From: Planococcus citri
Taxonomy: Eukaryota; Arthropoda; Insecta; Hemiptera; Pseudococcidae
DNA: 64,000 bases
Assembly: GCF_950023065.1 (NCBI RefSeq)
Contig: NC_088681.1
Coordinates: 45,728,836 to 45,792,835, forward strand
Reading direction: 5' to 3'
The translations under genes were made by a program, and so were the position numbers. Each line of letters opens with the position of its first letter. Position 1 is the stretch's first letter. Shown one piece after another: positions 45,011-56,395 of this stretch. A model generated the notes under the pieces. It had not been told where the DNA came from and made no database searches. It was given only the letters and a program-made list of their open reading frames with translations.

Positions 45011-45896
45011 TATGTGTCATTCCGTAGGTAAAGGGCCCATTTGGTCGTTTCTATTTATCGAGATAATTGTGTTTTTAGTGAAACAGTTGAAAAAATCGAA
45101 AATCGAGGTTTTGATGGATTTCAATGTAGAACATATCCGACTATCTCTTGTCGAAGTATCAAGGCCGCAGGTGCGCCCCAAGCAGAGAAAAACGGAACTT
45201 AAGTTTTTCTATAAAGGGCCCATTTGGTCGTTTTTTCTTTTTAGCAGTAAATTTGCTTCCAAAAAAATACCCTACAAATTATACTGCACCTAGTTGCCAG
45301 TGGCAACATGTATACCATTCAAAAACACGTTTTACGTTGGTGTAGCGGTAGCCCTGTGACACTGAAAACGGATTGCGGAGCAGGAAATCCGGGTTCGAGT
45401 CGCACCCGGGGAAGAAATTTTTTGAAAATTTTTTTTCACGATTTTTATTTTTACAAGTTGAATTTTGACAGAAAATGTAATTTAATCATTTTTTTCTGCT
45501 TTTGAACAGAGTAATGAATTTTTATGCAAAATTTAAATTTATTAATCATTGTTTTTCAGGCTTAAAATACTCATAAACATGAAAATATTGAGTAAAAAAA
45601 ATCGCAATTGCAAGTGGGTAGTAATATTTGACATCAGAAACAATAATCTTCAATTTTAGGTATGAAGATTTTCGGATTACGTGAAATTTCAGCTTTTTTC
45701 AGAAAAAAAACTTTGAAGGCAATTTTCTCAAAAGTTGAGTTTTTCAAATTTTTAGTTCTGGATTTTTTTTGGAGGTTTTTTTTGCACTTTTTGGGCTTCT
45801 ATCCAGCTCATATGATTGCTCCGGAGGTCTACTTTACCCCCCCACCCCTAACTCAATATCGACCAAATGGGCCCTTTACCTGCGGAATGACACATA
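45011..45896. mobile_element. TIR element with 36-bp inverted ends carrying a tRNA-like sequence
   Basis: Left end 45011-45046 (TATGTGTCATTCCGTAGGTA then AAGGGCCCATTTGGTC) and right end 45861-45896 are inverted repeats with one mismatch. Each outer end includes TA, so the target duplication is likely TA and the element proper starts TGTGTCATTCCG. An internal direct copy of the subterminal AAGGGCCCATTTGGTCG lies near 45217. No transposase is encoded. The interior contains a tRNA-like segment (45337-45415). Confidence 0.88.
45337..45415 (+). ncRNA. tRNA-like sequence (tRNA-derived SINE head) inside the TIR element
   Basis: TTGGTGTAGCGGTAGCCCTG resembles a pol III A box/D arm (TGGTGTAGCGGTAG), and about 50 bases later GGGTTCGAGTC matches a B box, with CCGGG/CCCGG flanking it at slightly more than normal T-loop distance. 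The extra bases in the T loop and the lack of a matching acceptor stem argue against a functional tRNA. Confidence 0.6.
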
Positions 45897-48789
45897 TGGT
45901 TTTGAGAAAAAGTTCGGTGCATATTTTTAATTTTTAGGTAGGTACTCTGCTTCTTATCTCCGTAATCGGAGCAATAATAATGTTAAAGGTACCCATTTTG
46001 GCATTTTATAAATTTAGAAGCACTTCAAATTCAAATTAAATCATTCACTTAGCTATACGATATAGTAATTTTAATTCGATTTTACGACGTAGCCCTAATT
46101 TTAGTTTATTACAATACACGTATTTTATTATTCAATTTTCTTATTAAAGTTTTTTTTCCAATACCTAATTTTACACTGTTGGTAATTTTAAAGCTGCGTG
46201 ACGATTTTTAAGTCTCGCATAAAAAGTATATACTGGCAACGTGCTATAAAAATGGTAAAATTGCCTCACGATGAAGACAAAGATAACATTGGTATCCAGC
46301 GCAGTGGTTTTAATGTGCCAAAAAAAGAGAGAAAAAAGGATAAGGATACCGCCTCTAATAAAAATATGAGAAGGAAAATGATAATGAAAATAAAAATAAG
46401 GCAAAGTAAAAGCATGGTAGTGGATACCTAGAGTAGAATAAAAATGAAAAAAAAAAAAGAAAAATAGAATGAAAGTCACATAATTCATAAACGGTAGTTA
46501 AAACGTCAATAAAGTTTGCGCTTTGCTGATAGGTTGTAAATTATGGCTTCATGAAGCCGCAACCTTCTCTCTCTTTATCTTGTCTGTAATAATCAAATTT
46601 TAAATCCGGCGCACACGGCCGTAAAAATATAAATCATCGTATTTTCCATTTAGGGCTTTATATGTATAAATTTTCAAACTTGAGATGGTCATTGAGGATG
46701 GAACAGATTTTTTGGTACCGTGTATAACGACCAAGTGGTTTGTAACGAATAAATCAAGTGGAAAGATTTTTCTCTTCTTGGGTTCTTGCCCTTCTTCCCC
46801 CCCCCCACCACCCATCCATCTACCTATCATGTCTCGAGCTTTTCGATAACTTTATGTTCGATATTATGTTGTGTAACTATATAGCAAAGGGGTAAATTTT
46901 GTTTAGAAATTGCTTCTTTTTTTGGGTGTTGTAATGGGAAATGCCGAATTTCATTTTCATGTGCTTCGAATTATATACAAAAATCGCTATTTCTCTATCT
47001 CTCTAAATGACTTGTCTTTTCTTGGACGATGCCATTTGAGGTGGATGTTCTCTTTAGAACTAAACTACTCGTATATTTCCAGCTGCCTCTTTTTTTTTTT
47101 CAATACTGTTCGGTACGAAAACTCGACGTCTAACTGACGAACAAAAAAGTCGGTAGTATTTTTGAAAAATAAGCTTTCATTACGAAAAGAAACGAAATTT
47201 GGAGAAAAAAACGCACAAGTTCGTTGTGTTGCCGTTGAAAAGAACAAACTTAACGACTTACGGATCGCGCAAATATTTGAAAGATAGCGTTTCACCAGAG
47301 AGAGTCCATAAAGGCGGCCATTATAGCGAGCTTTTTGTCTATTTCTAAAATAGCTTAGACAATAAGCTCAGCGTGTGTAAGACTGTGTAAGGAGTATACG
47401 GTATCATCATCATCATCTTTACCCGGGTATCTTATTTTATCGGTATCGAGATATCGAGGTCTGCTACAGCCAACGACGAAGACGACGTCCACTTAAAACA
47501 AATTTTCACTCGTGATTGAATCTATTCGTACGAATTGTCAGTTTTTCCCTTATATAGAGTTGGTCGGTTGTCTTTTTTTTCAATATCGAGCCCAGGCCGC
47601 CTTTATCTTGTTTAGGTATTTTTCTTACGTCTCCGGATATACTCGCAGGATATTCTTTAACGACGAATTTGAGTGAGAGTCTTGATTTTTTCCTTCTTTC
47701 TTGCGCGTAACTTATTCTTTCTTTTACTCTCCTAATTCACGGGTGATTTATTCTTTACGATGGAAATTACACTAGGTTCGAGATCTGTGTCGACGTAGTA
47801 ATATGACTCCTACTACGGTGATCCGAATCGAGCTATAGCTGATGGTCAAATTGCTGCTGTTATCGCCGGAGTGGTGAAATTTTCCAAAATTATTACTCTA
47901 TTTTCTCTCGACAATGTGCTCTTTGACGGCATCGTTTATGTATCTATATGCGATTACCTATATCCTTGAAAAGATTACTTTGGGTAGAATGTGTTGCCTA
48001 GTTACATGGTAAAGTACCTATACTCGTTTTTGAAGACCAACCGTGGTCTTGCGAGCTATAAGCGGAGAAAAAGTTTTAATATGTATAGAGAGATGAGTTG
48101 AACACCGAGCAGCTCATGCATGTAACGAAATTCAGTGTCGTCGTCTGTATAGATAGGGTATGATACGTAGCTAAGCTGTACCTACCTATCGAATATATAT
48201 GTACATAATGCTGCGAAAGTAACCCGAGTGATTGATTTTTAATACTTTTAAAACTATACGATATTAGATGGTCGCATCGAGTCGTTACGTTGATGTCTCT
48301 GGTGATACGTTTAAATTGAAGTAGGTACCTACCTATTGTACCTATCGTATAGTTTATGGTGGTCCATTTTGATGGAAATTGATTTGAAAATATAGGTATC
48401 TAAATTATGTTCGAATTTAATTCCTCCTAATTAACTTTTAATCAAAATCATAATTTATGTTTTTGTTTGTTCGCAGATGGCCAGGATTACTTTTTTAACG
48501 GAATTCTACAAACAGCAATGAAAACTTTTCAACGTAATTACCAAGTATAATTACCAAAATTTTCACTCGTATAATTTTTAAAATGCATTGCCAACCATAT
48601 GAAGCATTTCAATTTAATTTCATGGAAAATTTGAGGTCGGTCATAATGCCTACTTGCACCTCTCTCCCCCTCCCCAAATTAAATTACCTACCAAAAATCC
48701 TAACATAATTATAGGTTTTTAATGAAGATACTGAATCAGAATTTAGCCTTATACATTATTTTCTTGCTGCCCCCTATAATTAGCTCCAG
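45897..48789. other. Unique-looking stretch, no gene supported
   Basis: Contains a C tract (about 46799-46806), a T tract (47088-47100) and a CpG-richer part from 47250 to 47900. On the minus strand a canonical donor-like CC|GTAAGT follows GCGCGATC near 47265, so an untranslated 5' exon is conceivable, but no supporting coding sequence exists. Frames at 46171-46488, 46600-46830 and 47065-47295 (minus) have no domain. Confidence 0.4.
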
Positions 48790-50340
48790 CCTGCTATCCT
48801 CCCTCTGATTTCATTTATTCTTTTGTCGTTGATCTTGAATCCCATTTGTTCTATTCGCGCTTCTCTCATTATTTCTTCTGCATACACATTGAACAACCTA
48901 GGTGAGAGGAGGCATTTGCCTCACACCTCACTTTATACCACATCAATTTTCCAAGTACCCAATTTCAATCTTGATGTTAGTACTCTGCTCCCAGTAGGTA
49001 CAGGTTCTTGATTATTCACAGGTCTTTGTTATCAATAATGTATTTTTTTAGGATCTCCATCATCTTCTCATGGTTGACACAATCAAATGCTTTATTTATT
49101 TTCATAATCAACAAAGCAAGCAATGATTTCCCTATTTGCATTCAGTACTCTTTGAATATGTCTCTCGGTGGCATATAGTAGGTAGAGCCGCGGACCTCCG
49201 TTCACAAGGTACCTGGTTCAAACCCAGCTACAGAGGCAAGCTTGTGCGTGTAATTAAAAATCGTTCGTGCAATTATCAACATTACACGCCAAGTACCGGG
49301 GGACTACCAGTTTAGCCGAGCTAACAGATGATGCACGCCATCTGTTGGCAGAAGCAGAATCAAAAAGCTGAAACTTGTTCAAGTGTCTATCGAGGTCAAC
49401 ACTGAGGAGCTCAGGGTCTCTAAACTACCCGGCTAGCTCCAAGGTGCTTCTGTAGATGTCACTAGAAAGCAATGGGAAACTACTAGTGGAAGCTCGAAAC
49501 AACGTCGATTCCCCAGAATAATCGCAGTGGCAATAGGCATTCACCTCACCCTGTTAGGGTACCACAAAAATGCGATTTCCAATGTCCTGTAAAGGACAAG
49601 GAACCACGACGACGACGACTCTTTGAATGATCACTTTCAGCAGGGTGATATTGCATCTCACATCCCTTTTTTCGCTACTAACCCATATTGCATTTTGCTC
49701 AGATTTTCATCTTATCTTCTTTTCAATTATTCTGGCATTTATGATGGTGAGTAGTAGCTTCAGTGAGTGGCTCATTAATGCGATGGTTCTATATTCAGAG
49801 CATTTCTGCAAGTTATTGTTTTTTAGTATTGGTACAAAATTTACCGCTTTGAAGTCATTAGGCAGTGTACGTTCATCATATTTCATTATCTTCAACAGCT
49901 CCTTTTCATACTATGGTGTTAAATGATTAATCAAGTCAACTGGTATGAGATGAGATCTTCCCCACTGCTTTGTGGTTTCTGTCTCTTGTCGCCGCGTTCC
50001 TCAGCTACCACATTTCAATTTGTGGTGCCTCCTCCATGGATGAAACTTCCATTTGAGCCTAGCATGTGTCATCTCCATAAAATTCTTATATGTATAGTTG
50101 ATCCAGACCTCTTCTGTTTCTTGATTGTTAACACAATACTTTCCATATTTTCCTAGCATATATGCTATTTCACTTCTGGATCCTTTTCTTATGGGCTGCC
50201 TTCATCTGCTTCATTTTGGTATGCATTTCTCTGGAGTTGTGCATTTACTCCAGATCTTTTATTTCTTAGCACCTCTCCTCATACAACTCGTTTTTGGCCC
50301 TTCTGCACATTCCCATGATCTCTTTGTTTAACACTGTGTA
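48790..50340 (-). pseudogene. Degenerate LINE reverse transcriptase, interrupted by a SINE
   Basis: Reading the minus strand from about 50340 downward gives broken but recognisable LINE ORF2 sequence. There is a region before the RT domain, then LPNDFKAVNFVPI...KCSEYRTIALMSHSLKLLL (about 49895-49707, the finger region of RT), and, beyond the SINE, a stretch with CLLSPRLFNVYAEEIM (about 48915-48857), equivalent to the GxxQG...SPxLFN motif. The catalytic YADD box would lie below 48790 and is not seen. Many stops and frameshifts show it is dead. The wording of the motifs matches the CR1/I-like LINE class whose endonuclease fragment is at 36257-37126, so both may come from one family. Confidence 0.82.
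49147..49628 (+). mobile_element. tRNA-derived SINE (~460 bp) with 11-bp target-site duplication
   Basis: ACTCTTTGAAT is present at 49147-49157 and again at 49618-49628, flanking a 460-bp insert. The head is tRNA-like: TAGTAGGTAGAGC (A box, 49174-49186) followed about 30 bases later by GGTTCAAACCC (B box, near 49212), with CTGG/CCAG pairing around a 7-base loop. The body (GCCAAGTACCGGGGGACTAC..., AACAGATGATGCACGCC) is unrelated to tRNA, and the 3' end is a short ACG/CGA simple repeat. It is inserted in the degenerate LINE. The direction is set by the A and B boxes. Confidence 0.9.
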
Positions 50341-50692
50341 TTTGCTACTTGGCCTACATTAGGCAACAGCAAATTTGTGTTTGGGTTGAAAATGGGCAAA
50401 ATCAATACTTAAGACCCTAAAACAGAAAAATAGAGTGGGGTTTTTCAATTTGAGTTGTTTTTGTGATCAGGAGAGATGATCAAAGTTACAAAAATGGCCG
50501 TTTTGCCCTACTTCAAGAGTTTGTAGTGACATCAGAGTTTTTTTGCGAAAAAGATTTTCGGATTATACTTACTTCTGTAAACTACTTTCCCCAATTTTTG
50601 ATTTTTGAAGTTTTAAGGGTATTCTGAAGATTTTCATTTGTAGGTAGCCTACACATAATATTTTAAAACTCAGAGCGCGCGATGCTGGTTAT
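50341..50692. other. Sequence between LINE remnant and foldback
   Basis: A word GTGTTTGGGTTGAAAATGGG near 50377 is matched inverted near 51834, outside the right foldback arm, so part of this interval belongs to the inverted structure. Confidence 0.6.
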
Positions 50693-51855
50693 AGCCCAGT
50701 CAAATAGCAGAAAAAAATAGATGAACCCAAACATTATTGCGATCAAAGGTTTTTTTTGGTGAATATTGTGTAGGGTGGTATGCTGAACCACATAATAAAA
50801 GTCCCCGCCCCTACCCCACGAGCTAGCCCCCCACAGTGGATCAAAGCCCCCCAAAATCAGTTTTTTGTCAAGAACTCCTGAAATATTGAATTTTGAGTAA
50901 AATGAGCTCAGTGATCATTTCATCTCCTCTCCAATACCTATCAAATGATCTATCGACCAAATCCTTAGCCTCAAGGGGGTGTCGCTACGACCCCTCAAAG
51001 TGACAAGATTTTAATAATTTTACATTTCATGACTTGGGACTTGTAGTTGTAACCTGTTCTAATTGATAAAATTAAGTAAAACTTGGGGAATGAGATTCTT
51101 TTGGGAGCTAGAGTTGACCTCTGGAGTGGGGAGGGTCAAAGTTGAAAATTACAGAACGGTCATGTTTTGGAGGGGAATAACATGACCCCAAATGGATGAA
51201 AAGGGTCCAAAATCAAACCATCAGATAGTATTCCCATTGTCATCAACATATCCAAATTTCAGCTTCCTAGGTTTTTCTCCCCCCCCCCCCCAATTTAAAG
51301 TGAAACCAAGGTGAAAATCCCCTTATTTTGCCCCTATTTTCGATTTTTTTCTATCTTAAAAGGAGTGGGAATGACCTAGGAAGCTGAAATTTGGATATGT
51401 TGATGACAATGGGAATACTATCTGATGGTTTGATTTTGGACCCTTTTCATCCATTTGGGGTCATGTTATTCCCCTCCAAAAAATGACCGTTCTGTAATTT
51501 TCAACTTTGACCCTCCCCACTCCAGAGGTCAACTCTAGCTCCCAAAAGAATCTCATTCCCCAAGTTTTACTTCATTTTATCAATTAGAACAGGTTACAAG
51601 TCCCAAGTCATATAATGTAAAATTATTAAAATCACGTCACTTTGAGGGGTCGTAGCGCCACCCCCTTGAGGCTATAGAGAGTTGGTCAATAGCTCATTTG
51701 ATAGGTATTGAAGAGGAAATTAAATGATCACTGAGCTCATTTCACTCAAAATTCAATATATCAGGAGTTCTTGACGAAAAACTGATTTGGGGGGCTTTGG
51801 TCCACTGGGGGGGGGTTAGCTCGTGGGAATTAAGCCCGTTTTCAACCCAAACACC
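50693..51855. mobile_element. Foldback formed by two inverted copies of family C
   Basis: A plus-oriented copy (50693-51270) and a minus-oriented copy (51376-51828) pair for about 450 bp, from CCACGAGCTAGCCCCCCAC-type words at about 50815 to GCTTCCTAGG at about 51270, with a ~100-bp spacer. Examples are AACATGACCCCAAATGGATG against CATCCATTTGGGGTCATGTT, and GAGTTGACCTCTGGAGTGGG against CCCACTCCAGAGGTCAACTC. A 20-bp outer pair (50375-50395, 51834-51854) lies outside. The arms look closer to each other than to the copies at 16.8 or 41.8 kb, as expected of one inverted-duplication event. Confidence 0.9.
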
Positions 51856-53945
51856 AAAAAAAAGTTCGAAATCGTTATTTGATAAACTTATCTGTAGGAA
51901 CTTACATTGTCCCATTTTCAAATTCCCACTTTCGCATTTTTTAAAATCGTAGTGTATAGGTTCTATTGAGTCTATAAAATGTGTACCTACTCGTATAGTG
52001 GCAGGATAAAATGCATAAAATATATGTATTAGGATGCCATAACTTTCTTGAAACCGATTTCTTGTAATTATTGTTTTATCTTTGACCTTCCCCAATATTG
52101 TAATCACATCGATGATGTTACCCAAACTGTCGCCCCGCCTGCCTACATTTCAAACTTCTTCCATATGAAGAAAAGAAGCAAACGGAAGCTGACGCAGAAA
52201 AGCAGTCGAGCATCCGCCTTCCGAAATCTCCATAAATTTCGCGCAAATTTTGGGTCGTTCGCGTCGGTCTTTCTTGTTAAAACCACGTCTGCGTCTAACT
52301 AATTTCGAAGAAAAAGCGCACCAGATGCCTACTCATTAATAGGAAATTAAAACTATACGATAAATATCAAAACAATTCGAACATACCACGTAGTAATAAT
52401 AATTTCAAAAGAACACTTCTCTTATCTAAACGTGGAATATTAATGAGTTTTCCTCGTTTTTAAAGCGTTAGTATTACAAATTTTTACAGTTTTCCTCATT
52501 CTCTCTCCTTTCTCCATCTGTCTATTTGGATGATGGAGAATCAGTAGGCACTTTTGCTTGGTACCTCTACTCATGTGCATAATGTACTTAGGTATGTACC
52601 TACTTATACAGACTGCAGATATGCAAATCATTTTATATAGGTACTATAGGGAAGTTCATTCATACAAATTTCTTTAGTTTGCCTAAGACAATCGAGTGTA
52701 TAACGAGATTTTTACAGTGTTTCTTTATAATGACCCAAATGTTGTATATTTTCGTGGTGAAGGGATGTTTCGAGAAGAATTTTTTTACCCGGTGCATCAC
52801 GTAGTTGGGCTGCTTCGATAAGAGAAGATTAAATGTTGCACTGTCGCATTAATTAATTGTACTTGTATTAGACGTTTATCTATTCGTAATACGAATGAAA
52901 AACTTTAAAAATTAATTACAAAATCCAATTAGTATACATCGTATCTATTCGACGCCAAAATAAAGAGTATGGTACTGAACGCGAAGAGAGATGGAATTAA
53001 TGCAATGATGTGATGATGAGGTAATCAACCAATGATACTTTTTCAAGCATTTTTACCCATTTATCTCACAATAGAAACGTCAACAAAGCTCGTGCTTTTT
53101 TTAAAAAGTATAACGAGTGACCTGAATCAGTTCTGATACTGATTGAAATCGACTTTTTTTTTGCAACTGTGCTTTATATATATATACATATGTTGTAGAA
53201 TAACGCTGAAACACGATATATTCACTGCTCCTTACCTAGCTAATTCACTCCACATAATGGTAACAAATTTCGCAATTTATTCTGAATTTACCAGCATTTT
53301 TGTTTCGTATACTTACTTAATTCAACTTTTATCAGTACCGATGATGCAAAGTGAAATTTTTATTTTTTCTGGTTTGTGTTTGTTTTTATTCCAAATATCT
53401 AAGCGCGAATTTAAAAATAAACACAACAAAAAATATCTCACGCCAGTTGCGAATCAAAACAAAAACTCATCGCATCGAAATCAATTAGAGAAATTGCAAA
53501 AAGTACCAGAAGGAAGAGAGAAAGGAGCCTATAAGAGACAATAGACATAAACATGGATACCTACATATCTATACAAAACAGTGATAATATGTTGAAAGAG
53601 CGTTGCAAAAATCTACGCAACAGGAAGTGTTATGATTTTTTTTTTGTTTAAATATTGGGTTGAAAATGTCGACTTTACACCTTCGTCCTTCAGGTGTACT
53701 TACCTATTACTTCTACGTCGAACAGAAAATTCAACCTATAGCTTCTCTGCAAATGATCTCATAATTTTGGAAATTTGAAAACTCATTGTTCCCCTGCCCT
53801 TTAACGTAAAAAACTTAGAACGCAGTTTAAATCATATTTTCAACATTCGAGTTTATTTCCGGTAGGTAGTTTAAAATCGTTTTGGAGCCTTTCAGCGTCA
53901 TTTTTGGTAGGTAGTTTACTTTTTTTTTTTGCAACCATGAATCCG
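51856..53945. other. Unique-looking stretch, no gene supported
   Basis: The plus frame 52048-52302 (lysine/arginine-rich), the minus frame 51742-52125 and the plus frame 53143-53544 have no recognisable domain. The last has a hydrophobic start but reads through AT-rich unique sequence. The end near 53870-53945 (TCGTTTTGGAGCC) is a fragment of the 31-33 kb module family, continued after the insertion at 57392. Confidence 0.45.
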
Positions 53946-55286
53946 TAGGGGAAAGTCTCCCAATAGTGCGCACTTAGTACCAAAATCGCTGTCATTCCGC
54001 CGCAAAGTTACCTAGGATCGTGATTTTTTGATATGTTGTAGCTGTATCATTCAGCTACATAATTCCAGAGTTTCAAAATTTTTCATTGATAACTGACTGA
54101 GAAATCCTACCTTGAGTAAAAAATGTCAAATGCGCACTATTAGGAGCCATGGGCTCCTTCAAAGTGCGCAGTAGGGTTCCTAATAGTGCGCGATGTGTAA
54201 ATTTACTTCGAAAAAATTAATTCTTGACAAAAATCGCAATAATACGTTTCATTATCACGAGAACACTGAGAACAGATATAAAAAACATGAGTATCTTGAC
54301 AAAAATTGCGAAAATATGTTTTACTATGAATAGGGGTTATGTGTGAGCTTATTTCTGCAAAGAAAGCCCATTGTTCAAGTATTCTTTCACTCTTAGGAAT
54401 GTTTCTTCACTGAAAACTAACACCCTGACCCTTTAGCCTTTTACAGGTATTTAACACTCCATTCTATCAAAACAAAAGTCAGGTAGTGAAAAACACAAGC
54501 GTATTTACAGATTTTCTAGGATGCGCACTATTGGGAATCCATGGTTCAAAAATATCCTCTATTTCTTTAAAAATTATTTTCAAGAAAACGAAAGGATGAA
54601 TTTTCAAACTTTTACAACAATTAGTCAGGTCTCAATTGCATATCCGCTCGCTATTCGTGCTAAAATCAATTTTATGATTGATTCTTGTTCTACACACTAA
54701 AGCGAATAAATTTAGCTTGTATGCCTATTTTTCCCCCTCCCCCTTTTCCGAGGGTCCACCCCCCAACATTTGAAATTCGTGTATCTCCTAATCTATGGGT
54801 TGTACAAAAAAAATTATCGAACAAAAATTGTTCCTTGACATCAGATCTTTAATTTGAGCTCATCAAAATTTGTTTTGGAGCAACCCTTCTCCCTCAAATT
54901 TTGTAAATACCCCCCCAGAAAACATCAATATATTACGTTTTTCACATTTTTAATGAAAAGTTTCAAAATTGAAGAAAAATCTGTAATAACTAACAAAAAT
55001 TGTTCAGAATTGAATTTCTTTTCCAACTAATTATATTACGACCATTTCCACCTGGCCCCGCCACCATGGTGAACCCACCTCCCCTGGTTACAAATACCAG
55101 ACAACAAGGGGGAAAATCCAAAGCAAGTTGTTTTGGGTTGAAATTTGCTCGGTAGGTGAGTCTGGGTACCATCGAGAGACTTACGCGTGGAAAGTTTTGG
55201 ACCACCAGACCCCTCCCTTTTTGAGAAACCTCCCCTTTTCTGAAATTACAGTAAAAATAATAAAATGAGAATTTTGAGAAAAGTAA

Positions 55287-55945
55287 CCAGGTTCGCAGGT
55301 TCGCAACTTGCGAACTTGAAATTACTGTTGCTGTGTTCGCATGTTCGTAACTTGGACTTGTAAAAATTTTTTGGACTTGCAACAATTTTTACTTGCTAAT
55401 TTGCAAACCTGCGAGCGCTTCATATACTGGTTCGCAGGTTTGCAACTTGCGAATCTACGAATACTACCATGCCTTGTTCTCAGGTTCGTAACTTGCGAAC
55501 TTAAAATTACACTGTTGCTGTGTTCGCATTATCGTACTTTGGACTTGTGAAAATTTGCGCTCGCCAATTTGCAAATATGCGAACGCTTCGTGACTGGTTC
55601 GCAGGTTCGCAAGTTACGAACCTGCGAACAAGGTATGGTAGTATGTTCACAAGTTGCAAACCTGCGAACCAGTATATGAAGCGTTCGCAGGTTCGCAAAT
55701 TGGCACCAAGTTACGAAGTAAAAATTTTTACGAGTCCAAAGTAGATAATGCGAACACAGCAACAGCGTAATTTCAAATTCGCAAGTTAAGAAACCTGCGA
55801 ACAAGGTATGGTAGTATTCGTAGGTTCACAATTTGCGAACCTGCGAACCAGTAAATGAAGCGTTTGCGGGTTTGCAACTTGGCACCAAGTTACAAAGTAA
55901 AAATTGTTACTGGCCAATTTGCGTACCTGCGAACGCTTCATATAC
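55287..55945. repeat. GGTTCGCAGGTTCGCAA repeats, themselves inverted, in the palindrome loop
   Basis: Variants of TTCGCAGGTTCGCAACTTGCGAA recur many times. The part 55290-55610 (TGTTGCTGTGTTCGCAT, CCTTGTTC, CTGGTTCGCAGG) is matched inverted by 55610-55945 (CCTGCGAACCAG, GAACAAGGTATGG, AATGCGAACACAGCAACA). A second, smaller palindrome therefore sits inside the loop of the large one. Overlapping frames on both strands are repeat artefacts. Confidence 0.9.
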
Positions 55946-56395
55946 TGGTTCGATGGTGTCGTTTTGGCATGATTCGATACCGCTGAGTATGAATATGACG
56001 TCAGATTTTCTGCTACATTCATCTAACCTCCTCCAGAGTTCCCAGACCCCCACCACAAATTTTACCATTTTTGAAAAGAATTACCTACTTTGGTGATTGG
56101 TGATATTGGTATCGTTTTCATATGATTCGAACCCCCTGAGCACAAATATTGCGTCAGATTTTGTTTTACACTCATACAGCCCCTCCAGAGCCTCAGCCCC
56201 CTCCTCAATTTTCACTTTTCTTGAAATACGGCTACTTTTACAGTAGGGGTCAAAAATACATCCAATAATTGTGTTTAAAGAATTGTGCCTACCAATTTTT
56301 ATTATTAAAATGCATAAAAAACGCCATTTGAGGGGTAAATACGTATACTCAGCGGTATCGAATCATGCGAAAACGACACCCTACTCCTTAATGAT
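55946..56395. repeat. Copies of the 42-43 kb repeat family inside the palindrome loop
   Basis: GGTGTCGTTTTGGCATGATTCGATACCGCTGAG, its neighbour with GGTATCGTTTTCATATGATTCGA, and GAATCATGCGAAAACGACACC are the 42117-42835 units in both orientations, and 56241-56340 matches 42918-43040. This gives two separate sites of one composite family. Confidence 0.8.

Noticed and set aside
45337..45415. Functional tRNA gene
   Set aside because: T loop is too long and no acceptor stem forms; it sits inside a TIR element.
48823..49011. Plus-strand 62-codon frame
   Set aside because: Antisense of the degenerate LINE RT motif on the minus strand.
52048..52302. Basic 84-codon frame as a small gene
   Set aside because: Lysine/arginine-rich only in part, overlaps an equally long minus-strand frame, no domain or supporting signals.
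53143..53544. 133-codon plus-strand frame with hydrophobic N-terminus
   Set aside because: AT-rich codons produce hydrophobic residues by default, there is no recognisable domain, and no promoter or splice context was evident.
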